Below are positions 1 through 6,029 of a stretch of DNA of 20,606 nt, in pieces. This DNA is from a virus. Numbering within the stretch: the first letter of the stretch is position 1; each line of letters opens with the position of its first letter. Under the pieces are notes generated by a model. That model was not told where the DNA came from, made no database searches, and was given only the letters and a program-made list of their open reading frames with translations. The position numbers were made by a program, and so were the translations under genes. The stretch covers positions 1 through 20,606 of IMG/VR virus record IMGVR_UViG_3300034105_002823, one strand, 5' to 3'.

Positions 1-18
1 GTTCCGGCCCCATTCGGC

Positions 19-351
19 CTAGAGATTCGATCCCCCCGCCCCCTTGCGCCACGGGTGGCTGGGGTCGAGAGGCACGCCATCGGCAGTGCATCCATGCGCA
101 ACCACCGGCTTGTCGCTGCGTCGGTAGGCGCCTCGGTCACGTCGTGCAGTTTTTTGCGAGTGATGCTGGTGGCAGTAGGCTCGCAAGCCGGCCGGGTCTA
201 GCGCGTCGCCACCTGATCGGATGGTTTTGACATGGTCCACATCGGTTGCGCGGGCGTCACAGCCCGGCACGCTACAAATGGGGTGGGTTGCGAGGAATGC
301 GGCCCGCGCTTTGCGCCAGGCTTGCGAACGGTAGAACGGGTTGCCCGGCAT
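19..351 (-). CDS. HNH endonuclease, small phage type
   Basis: 110 residues. The sequence shows a compact HNH fold: a CSVPGC knuckle (C26, C31), the DH pair (D39-H40) that begins the beta-beta-alpha metal site, and a second knuckle YCHQHH (C60, H63) followed by a basic helix. Phage HNH proteins of this size are metal-dependent nickases/nucleases, often encoded beside the terminase genes and needed for genome packaging. No terminase is visible because the window ends just downstream. The ATG follows a GAAGGGG ribosome site. It is the last leftward gene, 40 bases after the helix-turn-helix gene of the left cassette, so it may be read through from that cassette or belong to the packaging module. 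The fold is clear; the packaging role is inferred. Confidence 0.85.
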   Translation of the reverse strand: MPGNPFYRSQAWRKARAAFLATHPICSVPGCDARATDVDHVKTIRSGGDALDPAGLRAYCHQHHSQKTARRDRGAYRRSDKPVVAHGCTADGVPLDPSHPWRKGAGGSNL

Positions 352-391
352 GATGGCACCCCTTCAGGTCGATTATCGGGAGCGGCAGCCG

Positions 392-628
392 CTATGACCG
401 CCAAGGTATCACCCCATTGGCACACATTGCCGCAGTGTGTAAAACATTTTCGCGTGCCTTGGCCAATGCCTCGGGGTGCGCTTCCCATGTAGCGAGGATC
501 AGCAGCAGCCAGCAAGGCGCGGGAAGGGCGTTGCGGGCGTAGCGGGATAGCGTGTGGTGGCTGATCCCGAGAATTGCAGCAGCCTCGGTCTGGGTCAGAC
601 CGAGGCGCTTGAGAGTGGCGTTAATCAT
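392..628 (-). CDS. Small helix-turn-helix regulator, Aca-like, left copy
   Basis: 78 residues. Residues 11-30 (from LTQTEAAAIL to the SRY end) form a helix-turn-helix; a PAPCWLLLILATWE helix follows, then a divergent C-terminal tail. The start overlaps the stop of the upstream gene as ATGA, so the two are co-translated. It is a near-duplicate of the gene at 17062-17280 on the other strand: 60 consecutive bases are identical (554-613 against 17089-17148). The order of features (helix-turn-helix core, Pro-rich turn, hydrophobic helix ending near a 'PEAL' segment) resembles Aca1-type regulators that sit last in anti-CRISPR operons and repress their own promoter. The DNA-binding fold is well supported; the Aca assignment is inference. 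It most likely represses the promoter at 1193-1221. Confidence 0.85.
   Translation of the reverse strand: MINATLKRLGLTQTEAAAILGISHHTLSRYARNALPAPCWLLLILATWEAHPEALAKARENVLHTAAMCANGVIPWRS
554..613. repeat. 60-bp inverted repeat, left arm (HTH gene)
   Basis: Identical to 17089-17148 on the opposite strand over 60 bases, about 16.5 kb apart. It covers the HTH-coding core of both Aca-like genes. Beyond it the two genes differ at many positions, so this is a sharply bounded block of identity. Confidence 0.95.
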
Positions 629-909
629 GCGTAGGCTTCGGCCGTCGTAACAGCGACGCCGCCGACCGTCCGCCAGGCGATGTCGCCGCCCTCGTCCATC
701 ACAGCAGCGATCACCGCGTCGGAAGCAGGCACGCAGCGCAGCCCGCTCTCACGCGTCCAGCTGCCCAGGCACTCGGTGCTATCCACGTCGTCGCCGATAA
801 GCTCGACCTGGGCTGCTGCCAGTGTGGCTCGGGCGTCGTCCCACGCGGCGTCTACCGTGTCGCCCGTGCCATAGATGATGACGTCGTTGTCGGTGATGAT
901 GTAGGCCAT
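625..909 (-). CDS. Orphan acidic protein of left cassette
   Basis: 94 residues, family not recognised. It starts MAYIITDNDVIIYGTGDT, has a beta-rich beginning, then an Ala-rich helix and an acidic GDDVDSTE stretch; there is no signal peptide or membrane segment. The ATG is preceded by CGGGAG, and just before that lies the UNCG-loop hairpin shared with the right cassette. Its stop overlaps the start of the helix-turn-helix gene (ATGA). The small size, the acidic stretch and the place between a strong promoter and an Aca-like gene make it a candidate counter-defence protein, but nothing in the sequence itself shows a function. Confidence 0.75.
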   Translation of the reverse strand: MAYIITDNDVIIYGTGDTVDAAWDDARATLAAAQVELIGDDVDSTECLGSWTRESGLRCVPASDAVIAAVMDEGGDIAWRTVGGVAVTTAEAYA

Positions 910-930
910 GGTCTGTGTCTCCCGTTGGTG

Positions 931-944
931 GGGGCCGGAGCCCC
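931..944 (-). promoter_or_regulatory. UNCG-tetraloop hairpin before the second gene of the left cassette
   Basis: Read on the minus strand this is GGGGC-TCCG-GCCCC, a 5-bp stem closed by a UCCG (UNCG-class) loop. It lies between the stop of the 63-residue gene and the CGGGAG ribosome site of the 94-residue gene. The right cassette has the equivalent GGGGGC-TTCG-GCCCCC at 16646-16661, and the bases after the hairpin (CACCA, then CGGGAGAC) are also shared. There is no T-run, so it is more likely an mRNA-stabilising or translation-tuning element than a terminator. Confidence 0.6.
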
Positions 945-952
945 GGGTTGGG

Positions 953-1144
953 TTAGGCGGCGTCAGCCAGCCGGATCAGGTGCGCGGCCAGGGCGCGGGC
1001 CTCGTTTGCCGTCATCCGCAGCATTGCGGGGCATCCGAACATCTGGTCATCGTGGAGGATTGCGATCGGCGCCTTGACTGACTCAGCAACGCGCATGCGG
1101 GCCGGCGTCACGATCACGGTGTAGGTGGCTTCTTGAATGTGCAT
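953..1144 (-). CDS. Orphan small protein, first gene of left cassette
   Basis: 63 residues, not recognised. The frame stays open upstream, but this ATG is chosen because AAAGGAACG stands 7 to 9 bases before it and because the upstream part contains the promoter and leader shared with the right cassette. The protein has a beta-rich start (TYTVIVTPARMRV) and ends in a helix with TANEARALAAHLIRLADAA. It has no membrane segment or known motif. It is the first gene behind promoter 1193-1221 and the counterpart, in position only, of the gene at 16305-16637; their sequences are unrelated by eye. Candidate counter-defence protein by context. Confidence 0.7.
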   Translation of the reverse strand: MHIQEATYTVIVTPARMRVAESVKAPIAILHDDQMFGCPAMLRMTANEARALAAHLIRLADAA

Positions 1145-1164
1145 CGTCTGCGTTCCTTTCTGTA

Positions 1165-1188
1165 GGTCCGGCCATCCCGTCCCGATGC
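1165..1188 (-). repeat. 24-bp leader segment shared with the right cassette (left copy)
   Basis: These 24 bases are identical, in inverted orientation, to 16262-16285. They lie in the 5' untranslated leader, just downstream of the -10 box and before the ribosome site. The similarity continues more loosely on both sides, through the promoter and to the AAGGAAC..AGACGATG start region. Confidence 0.9.
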
Positions 1189-1192
1189 CCAC

Positions 1193-1221
1193 AACATATC
1201 GCCCCACGGGCGGAACGTCAA
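1193..1221 (-). promoter_or_regulatory. Promoter of the left cassette with operator-like inverted repeat
   Basis: On the minus strand: -35 TTGACG (1216-1221), a 17-base spacer, -10 TATGTT (1193-1198). The spacer holds a perfect 5-bp inverted repeat with a 3-base centre (CGCCC-GTG-GGGCG, 1200-1212), well placed for a repressor. The right cassette promoter has the same -35, spacer length and a similar inverted repeat. It starts right behind the stop of the 181-residue gene, so that gene and the cassette are separate transcription units or only loosely linked. Confidence 0.7.
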
Positions 1222-1244
1222 CAGGATAATGGACCGACAGGCGA

Positions 1245-1790
1245 TTATTCCCGCTTAGGCCGCGTCCCGTCATAGTGGTCCACCAACCGCAGCATAGCAG
1301 CCTCGACCATCGCCGCCGTCCGGTCCCGTGGTAGGCCGCGGGCGCTGGTGATCGCCGCCAATGACAACCGCCACACGAGTAAGTCCGAGGCGAACGCGTG
1401 CAGCGTCGGACCGAGCGCATCCCGTGCGGAGTGGTGCCGATTGAGTGCCGCGGCTTTGCCCCATGCCTTAACGTGCGGACACGGCAGGTCAACCGCACCA
1501 CGACCACCGGCCGAGGATGCCCCCAGCACACCGACCTCGTAATCCCGCCGGTATCGCTCGCCAGCGCCCACCATGGCGTTCGTCCACCGTTCAGGCGTCT
1601 GGCGGTGGAGCATGAGCAGCGGGTCGTATCGCCGCTCTCCCTGGATCAGCCGCGCCTCACGCCGTAGCGGGTCCATGTCGTCGGGGTCGGCCCATGCGGC
1701 ACGCATCACGCCAGGATGGTCGAGGGTCACCGCCGCCACTGTCCGGAGCGCTGGCGCGGAGGCTGGCTTGGGCTGCTTGCGGGGCTTCAT
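1245..1790 (-). CDS. Possible phage late regulator, resembling DUF6456-type proteins
   Basis: 181 residues. The start is the ATG overlapping the upstream stop as ATGA at 1787-1790; the frame extends further upstream but lies over the neighbouring gene. The N-terminus is basic and Pro-rich (MKPRKQPKPAS). The centre has an AGERYRRDYE helix, and the C-terminal half has LGPTLHAFASDLLVW followed by a basic helix and a last helix MLRLVDHYDG. This arrangement recalls the DUF6456 family of alphaproteobacterial putative DNA-binding proteins. The likeness was judged by eye and is weak. Its place at the end of the replication operon would suit a late-gene activator, but that is inference. Confidence 0.7.
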   Translation of the reverse strand: MKPRKQPKPASAPALRTVAAVTLDHPGVMRAAWADPDDMDPLRREARLIQGERRYDPLLMLHRQTPERWTNAMVGAGERYRRDYEVGVLGASSAGGRGAVDLPCPHVKAWGKAAALNRHHSARDALGPTLHAFASDLLVWRLSLAAITSARGLPRDRTAAMVEAAMLRLVDHYDGTRPKRE

Positions 1791-1999
1791 GGGCGGGGTT
1801 TCTTGCGTTGAAAGATAGGCACGGCGGAGACACGCACAAACCCGCGCGCCATCGGATCGGGCGCGACCGTCACCAACCCCGCCGCAAGCATCCGGGACAC
1901 GGCGTCCCATTCGGGGTTCTGGCCTAAAGAGTAGGGTCGGATGGTTCGGGGGGTGGCGTAGGCGGATGGGTCTGGGGCTTTGGCGTAGGCTGGGGTCAT
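1787..1999 (-). CDS. Orphan small protein, possible winged-helix-like
   Basis: 70 residues from the chosen ATG, which has CAGGAGCC in good position; an ATG 24 bases further upstream lacks a ribosome site. The segment NPEWDAVSRMLAAGLVTVAPD followed by basic GFVRVSAVPIF reads like a short helix plus beta hairpin, but no family is recognised. Its stop overlaps the next start (ATGA), so it is co-translated with the 181-residue protein. It is the first gene after the repeat-rich non-coding block and is probably transcribed from within it. Confidence 0.7.
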   Translation of the reverse strand: MTPAYAKAPDPSAYATPRTIRPYSLGQNPEWDAVSRMLAAGLVTVAPDPMARGFVRVSAVPIFQRKKPRP

Positions 2000-2068
2000 C
2001 GGTGGCTCCTGTCGGCTGGTCATTCAGGGCGCGTGTAGGTTGTAGTGATGGCGATCCCTCCAGGGGTC

Positions 2069-2088
2069 GGGCGGTTCCCAAACCGCCC
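2069..2088 (-). promoter_or_regulatory. Leader hairpin upstream of the 70-residue gene
   Basis: Perfect 8-bp stem GGGCGGTT/AACCGCCC around a 4-base loop. It lies about 70 bases before the start of the gene at 1787-1999. No T-run follows on either strand, so a terminator is unlikely; a translational or attenuation role is possible. Confidence 0.45.
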
Positions 2089-2127
2089 CGAACCCCCGTG
2101 AGGGATAGGGGGGGGGATGGGGGGGGA

Positions 2128-2352
2128 ACTTCCGCCGCCGACTTCCGCCAAACCTCCGCTTGATATCATTGGGAAAACGGAACTCGGCGGAAGTCTAAAG
2201 TGTATATACTGGCGGAAGTCGACTTCCGCCGCTTGTGAGACACCATAACCTGTTGTGATCTAGTTGTGTTTCCGTGCGCGTCCATTTTTTGAACTTCCGC
2301 CTGTCTATACAAAACACCGCCGACTTCCGCCCAACCTCCGCCAACTTCCGCC
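2128..2352. repeat. Iteron-like cluster of ACTTCCGCC (8 exact copies, 2 or more variants)
   Basis: Exact ACTTCCGCC reads on the plus strand at 2128-2136, 2141-2149, 2222-2230, 2293-2301, 2323-2331 and 2344-2352. The reverse complement occurs at 2186-2194 and 2211-2219. One-base variants (ACCTCCGC) occur at 2152-2159 and 2334-2342. Several copies are spaced about 10 to 13 bases apart, close to one helical turn. Two further exact copies lie inside the helicase gene (3445-3453 and 3455-3463). Confidence 0.9.
2211..2230. repeat. Perfect 20-bp palindrome in the repeat cluster
   Basis: Two repeat units meet head to head here: GGCGGAAGTC followed directly by GACTTCCGCC, a perfect 20-bp palindrome with no spacer. 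A GTATATAC element lies 1 base to the left (2202-2209). A symmetric site of this size suits a dimeric binding protein. Confidence 0.85.
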
Positions 2353-2358
2353 ACCAAC

Positions 2359-4341
2359 CTACGGTTGAAGAAACCTCAAAACCCTCAGTCCTTTGGCCTT
2401 GGTTTTTGGGTCACATACCTCTGTGCGGAGGTATCCGAGCGTGCTCCATTTTTCCACAATCCCGGCTGCCTCTCGGTTGCTTAACCCGAATGTGACAGAA
2501 ATATAGGTCGGCAGATACCGCCCGTCTTTCCGGGTCTGCGGGGCTGACGACCACGGGTCTCCGCGCTTCCATGCGGCGTCTATTTCCGTAAAAACGGCAT
2601 GGATTGCCGGCCAGTCGAGGCCGGCTGCTTGTTCACTTTCTCCGTTCGTGGTGAAAGCGCCATCCTCCCATTTGATTGTGATGCCTTCGCCACGCTTGCT
2701 GTAATTTGCCTTCTTTCGATCAAGAAAGCGGGTATCAGGGTCTGCGTCATCCTTCGGGCCGGTCAGGTATAGCCGTGATCGGAATGTATTGGACCATGCG
2801 GTATTGCCGCTTGTCCCTGATCCGCTGGCCATGCCGGATGCGGACGGGTGAGCGGCAACCACCACAGCACAATCAAATGCGCGGGCAATGTTGCCTGCGA
2901 CGCCCTGGACAAACTGACGAGCGTGGGCACGCTTCACTTCCTCGCCTCCGAAGATATCGGCCAGGGTATCCAGCACCACCAATTTAGGGCGAAAAGTGGT
3001 TAGAACCTTTACCAAATCCTTGAAAAGCGCCGTCAGTTCCGGCCGATTGCGGTCATCGAATGTCATCAAGATATTGTCGAGGCCAAGGCGGGACGTATAG
3101 CGCAACATTTCCAGGTGTTGCGGGATTATGCCGATCTGGCGGTTGATTGCCTCTTGCCGGCGGTGCAGTTCGGCCGGGTCATCCTCGCACATGAAGCCGA
3201 ACGCGTTGCCGGCCCGGACATTAAGGCCGAGCCACGGCAGGCCGGTGGCCACGCTTGTGAGAAGCTGTTGAAGTAGCAATGACTTTCCTAACCCGCCGTC
3301 GCCGTAAAGCCCCGTGGCATAGCCGATCGGTATCCAATCTTGCACGAGCCATTGTCGCAATGGGGCCGGAGCGGTCCATTCGCGTGGGTCTATAATGCCG
3401 CCGTTTTCGATCTGCGGAGGTTCATCATCTTTAACCTCCGCACAACTTCCGCCGACTTCCGCCGGGTCGGCTGCCATGGACCTTTCAAGGCTTTCCCACC
3501 ATCCGGGATCGTCCGGCGGTTCAGGCGGTGGGCCTTCAAGTGACACGGGATCCCCTCGGTCTTGCATCTTCCTTGGGTTAGCCGTTCCGAAATCGAGACC
3601 GCTCTTAATCGTCGCCAACACTTCGCGTGAGGGCAGGCCGCACATTTGGCCGGCGCGGGTAAGTTCTGCCTCCGCGTCGCCCCTGCTGATCTGCCCTGCG
3701 CCGACAAGCGTGCCGATCTTTATGGCAGCGGTGTGGAGGGTGGTGTTGCGAGTCCCTTCCCCGGCTCGAATGACGGCAGCAATCTCCCCGTCTATGGCCG
3801 TTTGCGTATACCGCTCATGGTAGGTCTGCGGCCGCGTTGTATGGGTCTGGACTTGCTGTTGTGGGAGACATGCCCGGATCAACCATCGTGGCATTTCAGC
3901 CGGCTGGGAGGCGTCCGCTACGGTGTATCCGGGCGAACCGGGAAGGATGACGTAACCACCCTCCCCGCGCACGTCGACGCCTGGTGCAACACGGGATGCC
4001 GAATTACGGATTTCCACGCCTTCCGGCAGTAGGAACACCAGATGCAACCCACCGGACTGAGTGCGATGGGTGCGGGTTTCCGGGAGTGCGTCGGTGTTCT
4101 CCTGCAACCAGGCATCACCTGCCGCGCCGTTCTTGATATCCACGTCGATGACGATCAGGCCGGACGCCTTGCCGGTTGGCATCCCGATCATGGCCGCGCC
4201 ATCGGATGCGAACATGCGGCGGATCGTTTCCGGGTCCGAAGATGCGACTTCCTGCCATCGTTGGACGATCGGCCGCTTATGGCTTTCGCACGGGAAGACC
4301 GGCAAGCCAAGCGATGCGGCCAGATCGGCAATCCCGGCCAT
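2359..4341 (-). CDS. Bifunctional primase-polymerase / AAA helicase
   Basis: 660 residues from the ATG in the TGATG overlap with the upstream gene; a GTG one codon earlier is less likely. Residues 1-160 are a Prim-Pol (AEP) domain: VIDVD with D66 and D68, SGGLHLVF (96-103, the sGGxH motif) and GVDVRG (121-126). The second half is a RecA/AAA ATPase: Walker A GDGGLGKS (347-354), Walker B LVVLD (454-458) and a sensor-like VVVAAHPSASG strand. The C-terminal segment looks like a winged helix. Such proteins prime and unwind DNA at phage and plasmid origins. The linker AEVGGSCAEV (294-303) is encoded by two ACTTCCGCC units read in reverse. Its neighbours upstream are SpoVG-like and RHH proteins; the repeat-rich candidate origin is directly downstream. 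Confidence 0.92.
   Translation of the reverse strand: MAGIADLAASLGLPVFPCESHKRPIVQRWQEVASSDPETIRRMFASDGAAMIGMPTGKASGLIVIDVDIKNGAAGDAWLQENTDALPETRTHRTQSGGLHLVFLLPEGVEIRNSASRVAPGVDVRGEGGYVILPGSPGYTVADASQPAEMPRWLIRACLPQQQVQTHTTRPQTYHERYTQTAIDGEIAAVIRAGEGTRNTTLHTAAIKIGTLVGAGQISRGDAEAELTRAGQMCGLPSREVLATIKSGLDFGTANPRKMQDRGDPVSLEGPPPEPPDDPGWWESLERSMAADPAEVGGSCAEVKDDEPPQIENGGIIDPREWTAPAPLRQWLVQDWIPIGYATGLYGDGGLGKSLLLQQLLTSVATGLPWLGLNVRAGNAFGFMCEDDPAELHRRQEAINRQIGIIPQHLEMLRYTSRLGLDNILMTFDDRNRPELTALFKDLVKVLTTFRPKLVVLDTLADIFGGEEVKRAHARQFVQGVAGNIARAFDCAVVVAAHPSASGMASGSGTSGNTAWSNTFRSRLYLTGPKDDADPDTRFLDRKKANYSKRGEGITIKWEDGAFTTNGESEQAAGLDWPAIHAVFTEIDAAWKRGDPWSSAPQTRKDGRYLPTYISVTFGLSNREAAGIVEKWSTLGYLRTEVCDPKTKAKGLRVLRFLQP
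3445..3463. repeat. Two ACTTCCGCC units inside the helicase gene
   Basis: Exact units at 3445-3453 and 3455-3463, with a related ACCTCCGC at 3434-3441. They lie in the part of the gene coding for a Pro/Glu-rich linker between the primase and ATPase domains, where sequence constraint is low. Confidence 0.85.
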
Positions 4342-4655
4342 CACCCGATGGCGCCTGGATATGCCTCATTGATCGCAGCGACCACGGACACGGACAACCG
4401 ATCGGACGCCTCGCGGGTTTCCCATTCAAGGACTGGCGTATAAAGCATCTTGCCATCATTGCTGCGCCGGACGGTGCCATCGCTGGTCACCTGTGGCCTA
4501 GACGGAAGCTGCACCCATGCTTTGTCGTTCTTCGTATGGACTGCGACGTCCGTAATTTTGAGTGCGCCAAGTTTGATCTTGGCGAAACCCCGTAGGGTGT
4601 TCCGGTCCATAGCTTTCCATTCGAGGATTACCACCGGCATAGGTTTGTCGCTCAT
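4341..4655 (-). CDS. SpoVG-like small protein
   Basis: 104 residues. The segments LRGFAKIKLGALKITDVAVH and WVQLPSRP, then a run ending SVVAAINEAYPG, match the order of the SpoVG fold (a beta strand with 'GFv.v', 'i.di.v', then 'mPSr' and a C-terminal helix). SpoVG proteins bind nucleic acids; phage homologues usually sit in replication modules. The C-terminal part has an extra DGKMLYTPVLEW insertion. The start overlaps the stop of the RHH gene by four bases (ATGA), and its own stop overlaps the helicase start (TGATG), so three proteins are translationally coupled. The similarity is by eye and moderate. Confidence 0.72.
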   Translation of the reverse strand: MSDKPMPVVILEWKAMDRNTLRGFAKIKLGALKITDVAVHTKNDKAWVQLPSRPQVTSDGTVRRSNDGKMLYTPVLEWETREASDRLSVSVVAAINEAYPGAIG

Positions 4656-4858
4656 TGCCGCGGCCCCATCAAAACCACGTCCAACGCCTCCCGGTCTCGG
4701 GTGATCCCGACATAGGACCCGACCGCGCGCCCCTCCGCCGTGGCCAGGACGCCGATCGCGAGGCGCACGACGGCCGCGCGGGAAAGCCCTTGCTCGGTGG
4801 CGAGCGCCTCGATTTGCCCCACCGCCTCCCTTGGTAGTCTCATCTCGAAACGTTCCAT
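4652..4858 (-). CDS. Ribbon-helix-helix DNA-binding protein
   Basis: 68 residues from the second ATG. A first ATG 12 bases upstream is possible, but the bases of that ATG and the following codons (ATGGAGGCTGGC) supply a perfect GGAGG site for the second. Residues 1-40 fit a ribbon-helix-helix: a short strand MERFEMRLP, helix 1 REAVGQIEALATEQ, a GLS turn, helix 2 RAAVVRLAIGVLA. Such proteins dimerise, bind inverted repeats and usually repress their own operon. The perfect inverted repeat at 4884-4898 lies just upstream, overlapping a GTATATAC element. It heads the RHH / SpoVG-like / helicase operon. Confidence 0.8.
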   Translation of the reverse strand: MERFEMRLPREAVGQIEALATEQGLSRAAVVRLAIGVLATAEGRAVGSYVGITRDREALDVVLMGPRQ

Positions 4859-4883
4859 GCCAGCCTCCATTTATCCGGTATAT

Positions 4884-4898
4884 ACTACGTCGCGTAGT
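4884..4898. promoter_or_regulatory. Operator-like inverted repeat upstream of the RHH gene
   Basis: ACTACG-TCG-CGTAGT, perfect 6-bp arms with a 3-base centre, overlapping the end of the palindrome GTATATAC (4878-4885), which could serve as a -10 region on the minus strand. It lies 25 to 40 bases before the RHH start. Autorepression by the RHH protein is the obvious reading, untested. Confidence 0.5.
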
Positions 4899-4910
4899 GG
4901 CGCTGGGTAA

Positions 4911-5210
4911 TCAAGGGTTATGTGGGGGGTAATACGGCTGCTTGCACTCATGGAACGTCAGCACCCACGTCTTCGGATCAATCGCAACGCGCCAGTCCAC
5001 TCCGTCAAGAGTGATGAACCCGTGCCACGCCATGGTGACGAGATCATCATCCGACGCATACATCAGCACCCACTCCGCGCTCGCGATCCGCAGCCGTGCC
5101 CACATGCAACCGCTCGGATCGCGCACGGCTTGATCCATGACGATCGGCCCAAGATCGCACACGCCATGCCGCGCGCCGTTGATGTTGGGGCCAAGGGCGA
5201 TGAAGTTCAT
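4911..5210 (-). CDS. Orphan protein downstream of VRR-NUC
   Basis: 99 residues from the ATG in a TGATG overlap with the upstream stop; a TTG one codon earlier is less likely. It is mostly beta by eye, rich in Trp and aromatic residues (WARLRIASAEWVLMYASDDDLVTMAWHGFITLDGVDW), and ends HECKQPYYPPHNP. There is no known motif, signal or membrane segment. The full coupling to the nuclease suggests a partner role in the replication/recombination operon. Function unknown. Confidence 0.75.
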   Translation of the reverse strand: MNFIALGPNINGARHGVCDLGPIVMDQAVRDPSGCMWARLRIASAEWVLMYASDDDLVTMAWHGFITLDGVDWRVAIDPKTWVLTFHECKQPYYPPHNP

Positions 5211-5734
5211 CAAAAGGGCACCCGGGAGCGGACCGCCGCCACCTTCCGCAACCGCGAGGCAGTCGGCTTAACCTCGCGTGGCTTGTATGAGTTCGGCGCG
5301 GTCCCGGCTTTCGTTTCGGCCGCAGCAATCTTGCTCCGAACGCCAGCATCCGCGTGCATCGCCGAAAACTCCGCATTCGCGCGCATTTCCACACCGATGG
5401 ACCTGATCCACTCGAAATACGCGTCCACCGACGTAACCCACGACCACCAACACCCGAGCGCCATGAGGTTGTCCCCCATGGCGATTTGTTCCGGCGTCGG
5501 CTTGTTGCCGGGCGCCTTCAACTCGCACCAGATCACGGGCTTGTTCTCAACGATTAGCAGCGTGTCCGGTGTTCCCGCCTTCACGCCGCGCGCCTTTTCC
5601 CGCATGTGCGAAAACGCGCCGGAAGCCTTGGACCGATCGAACGCCAGGAATTGATGGGGCGCGGCGACGGCTTCGCGAACGAAACGGACCAGCGCGACTT
5701 GGAGGATGTGTTCGCGGTTGATGGGTCTAGGCAT
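5210..5734 (-). CDS. VRR-NUC domain nuclease
   Basis: 174 residues. The first 100 residues form a VRR-NUC (PD-(D/E)XK-like) nuclease: GTPD (54-57), the catalytic E-L-K triad member ELK (71-73), and PEQ (81-83), with the typical N-terminal helix (HILQVALVRFVRE). About 60 C-terminal residues are basic and probably disordered. Phage VRR-NUC proteins are structure-specific nucleases near helicases and recombinases, thought to act on branched DNA in replication or repair. It starts one base into the upstream stop (TAATG) and ends in a TGATG overlap. The domain is clear; the substrate is unknown. Confidence 0.9.
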   Translation of the reverse strand: MPRPINREHILQVALVRFVREAVAAPHQFLAFDRSKASGAFSHMREKARGVKAGTPDTLLIVENKPVIWCELKAPGNKPTPEQIAMGDNLMALGCWWSWVTSVDAYFEWIRSIGVEMRANAEFSAMHADAGVRSKIAAAETKAGTAPNSYKPREVKPTASRLRKVAAVRSRVPF

Positions 5735-6027
5735 TAGGCTTTGTCCTTACACGTCTCACACATACGGTTTCCAATTCCCTCAGACGGGAACATCGCCCGA
5801 CAACACAAGCACGCTCGCGGGGTGGTCGGTCGCTTGGCGGCTAAAGGCTTTTGCAAATACTTCTTCTCCCCCTTCCGGAAATGCCGCCGCATCTGTTCAT
5901 GGTTCCCCGGCGCCGGCTGGTCTGGATGTTCGGTGCACCATTTCTCAAGGATGCGTTCCCAGGACGTGCTTTCGTGGGCTTGCACGAAGGCTGCGAGGGC
6001 GGGGGTGATCCAGAGGGCGCGGGGCAT
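5734..6027 (-). CDS. Zinc-ribbon phage protein
   Basis: 97 residues from the ATG 2 bases after the ParB stop; the frame continues upstream inside the ParB gene and is not used. The N-terminal half is helical and reads like a small HTH (ALAAFVQAHESTSWERILEKW...NHEQMRRHFRKGEKKY). The C-terminus is a zinc ribbon with C73-LC-C76 and C90-ET-C93 around PSEGIGNRM, a motif common in short phage proteins. A DNA-binding or adaptor role is likely. It overlaps the VRR-NUC start by one base, so the two are probably made together. Confidence 0.82.
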   Translation of the reverse strand: MPRALWITPALAAFVQAHESTSWERILEKWCTEHPDQPAPGNHEQMRRHFRKGEKKYLQKPLAAKRPTTPRACLCCRAMFPSEGIGNRMCETCKDKA

Positions 6028-6029
6028 GG

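Larger units (their letters stand above)
2000..2358. other. 360-base non-coding block, candidate replication origin
   Basis: No believable gene fits here. In order it holds an 8-bp-stem hairpin (2069-2088), G-runs of 3, 9 and 8 (2102-2126), then a field of 9-base repeats ACTTCCGCC in both orientations mixed with an AT-richer stretch (2161-2320) containing GTATATAC at 2202-2209. It lies directly downstream of the Prim-Pol/helicase gene. Repeats, an AT-rich core and a replication initiator beside it are what iteron-type origins look like. An operator array for a regulator is the main alternative. Confidence 0.55.

Noticed and set aside
1145-1531. N-terminal extension of the 63-residue gene
   Set aside because: It would cover the promoter and leader shared with the right cassette and the neighbouring gene's 3' end.
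2128-2352. ACTTCCGCC repeats as a CRISPR array
   Set aside because: Units are 9 bases, in both orientations and irregularly spaced, with no uniform spacers and no cas genes.
2166-2357. 63-codon minus-strand frame across the repeats
   Set aside because: Starts at TTG, translates mainly the repeat units (AEVGG) and has no ribosome site.
4920-5654. 244-codon plus-strand frame opposite the VRR-NUC and orphan genes
   Set aside because: Antisense to two coupled genes with clear protein features; typical shadow in high-GC DNA.
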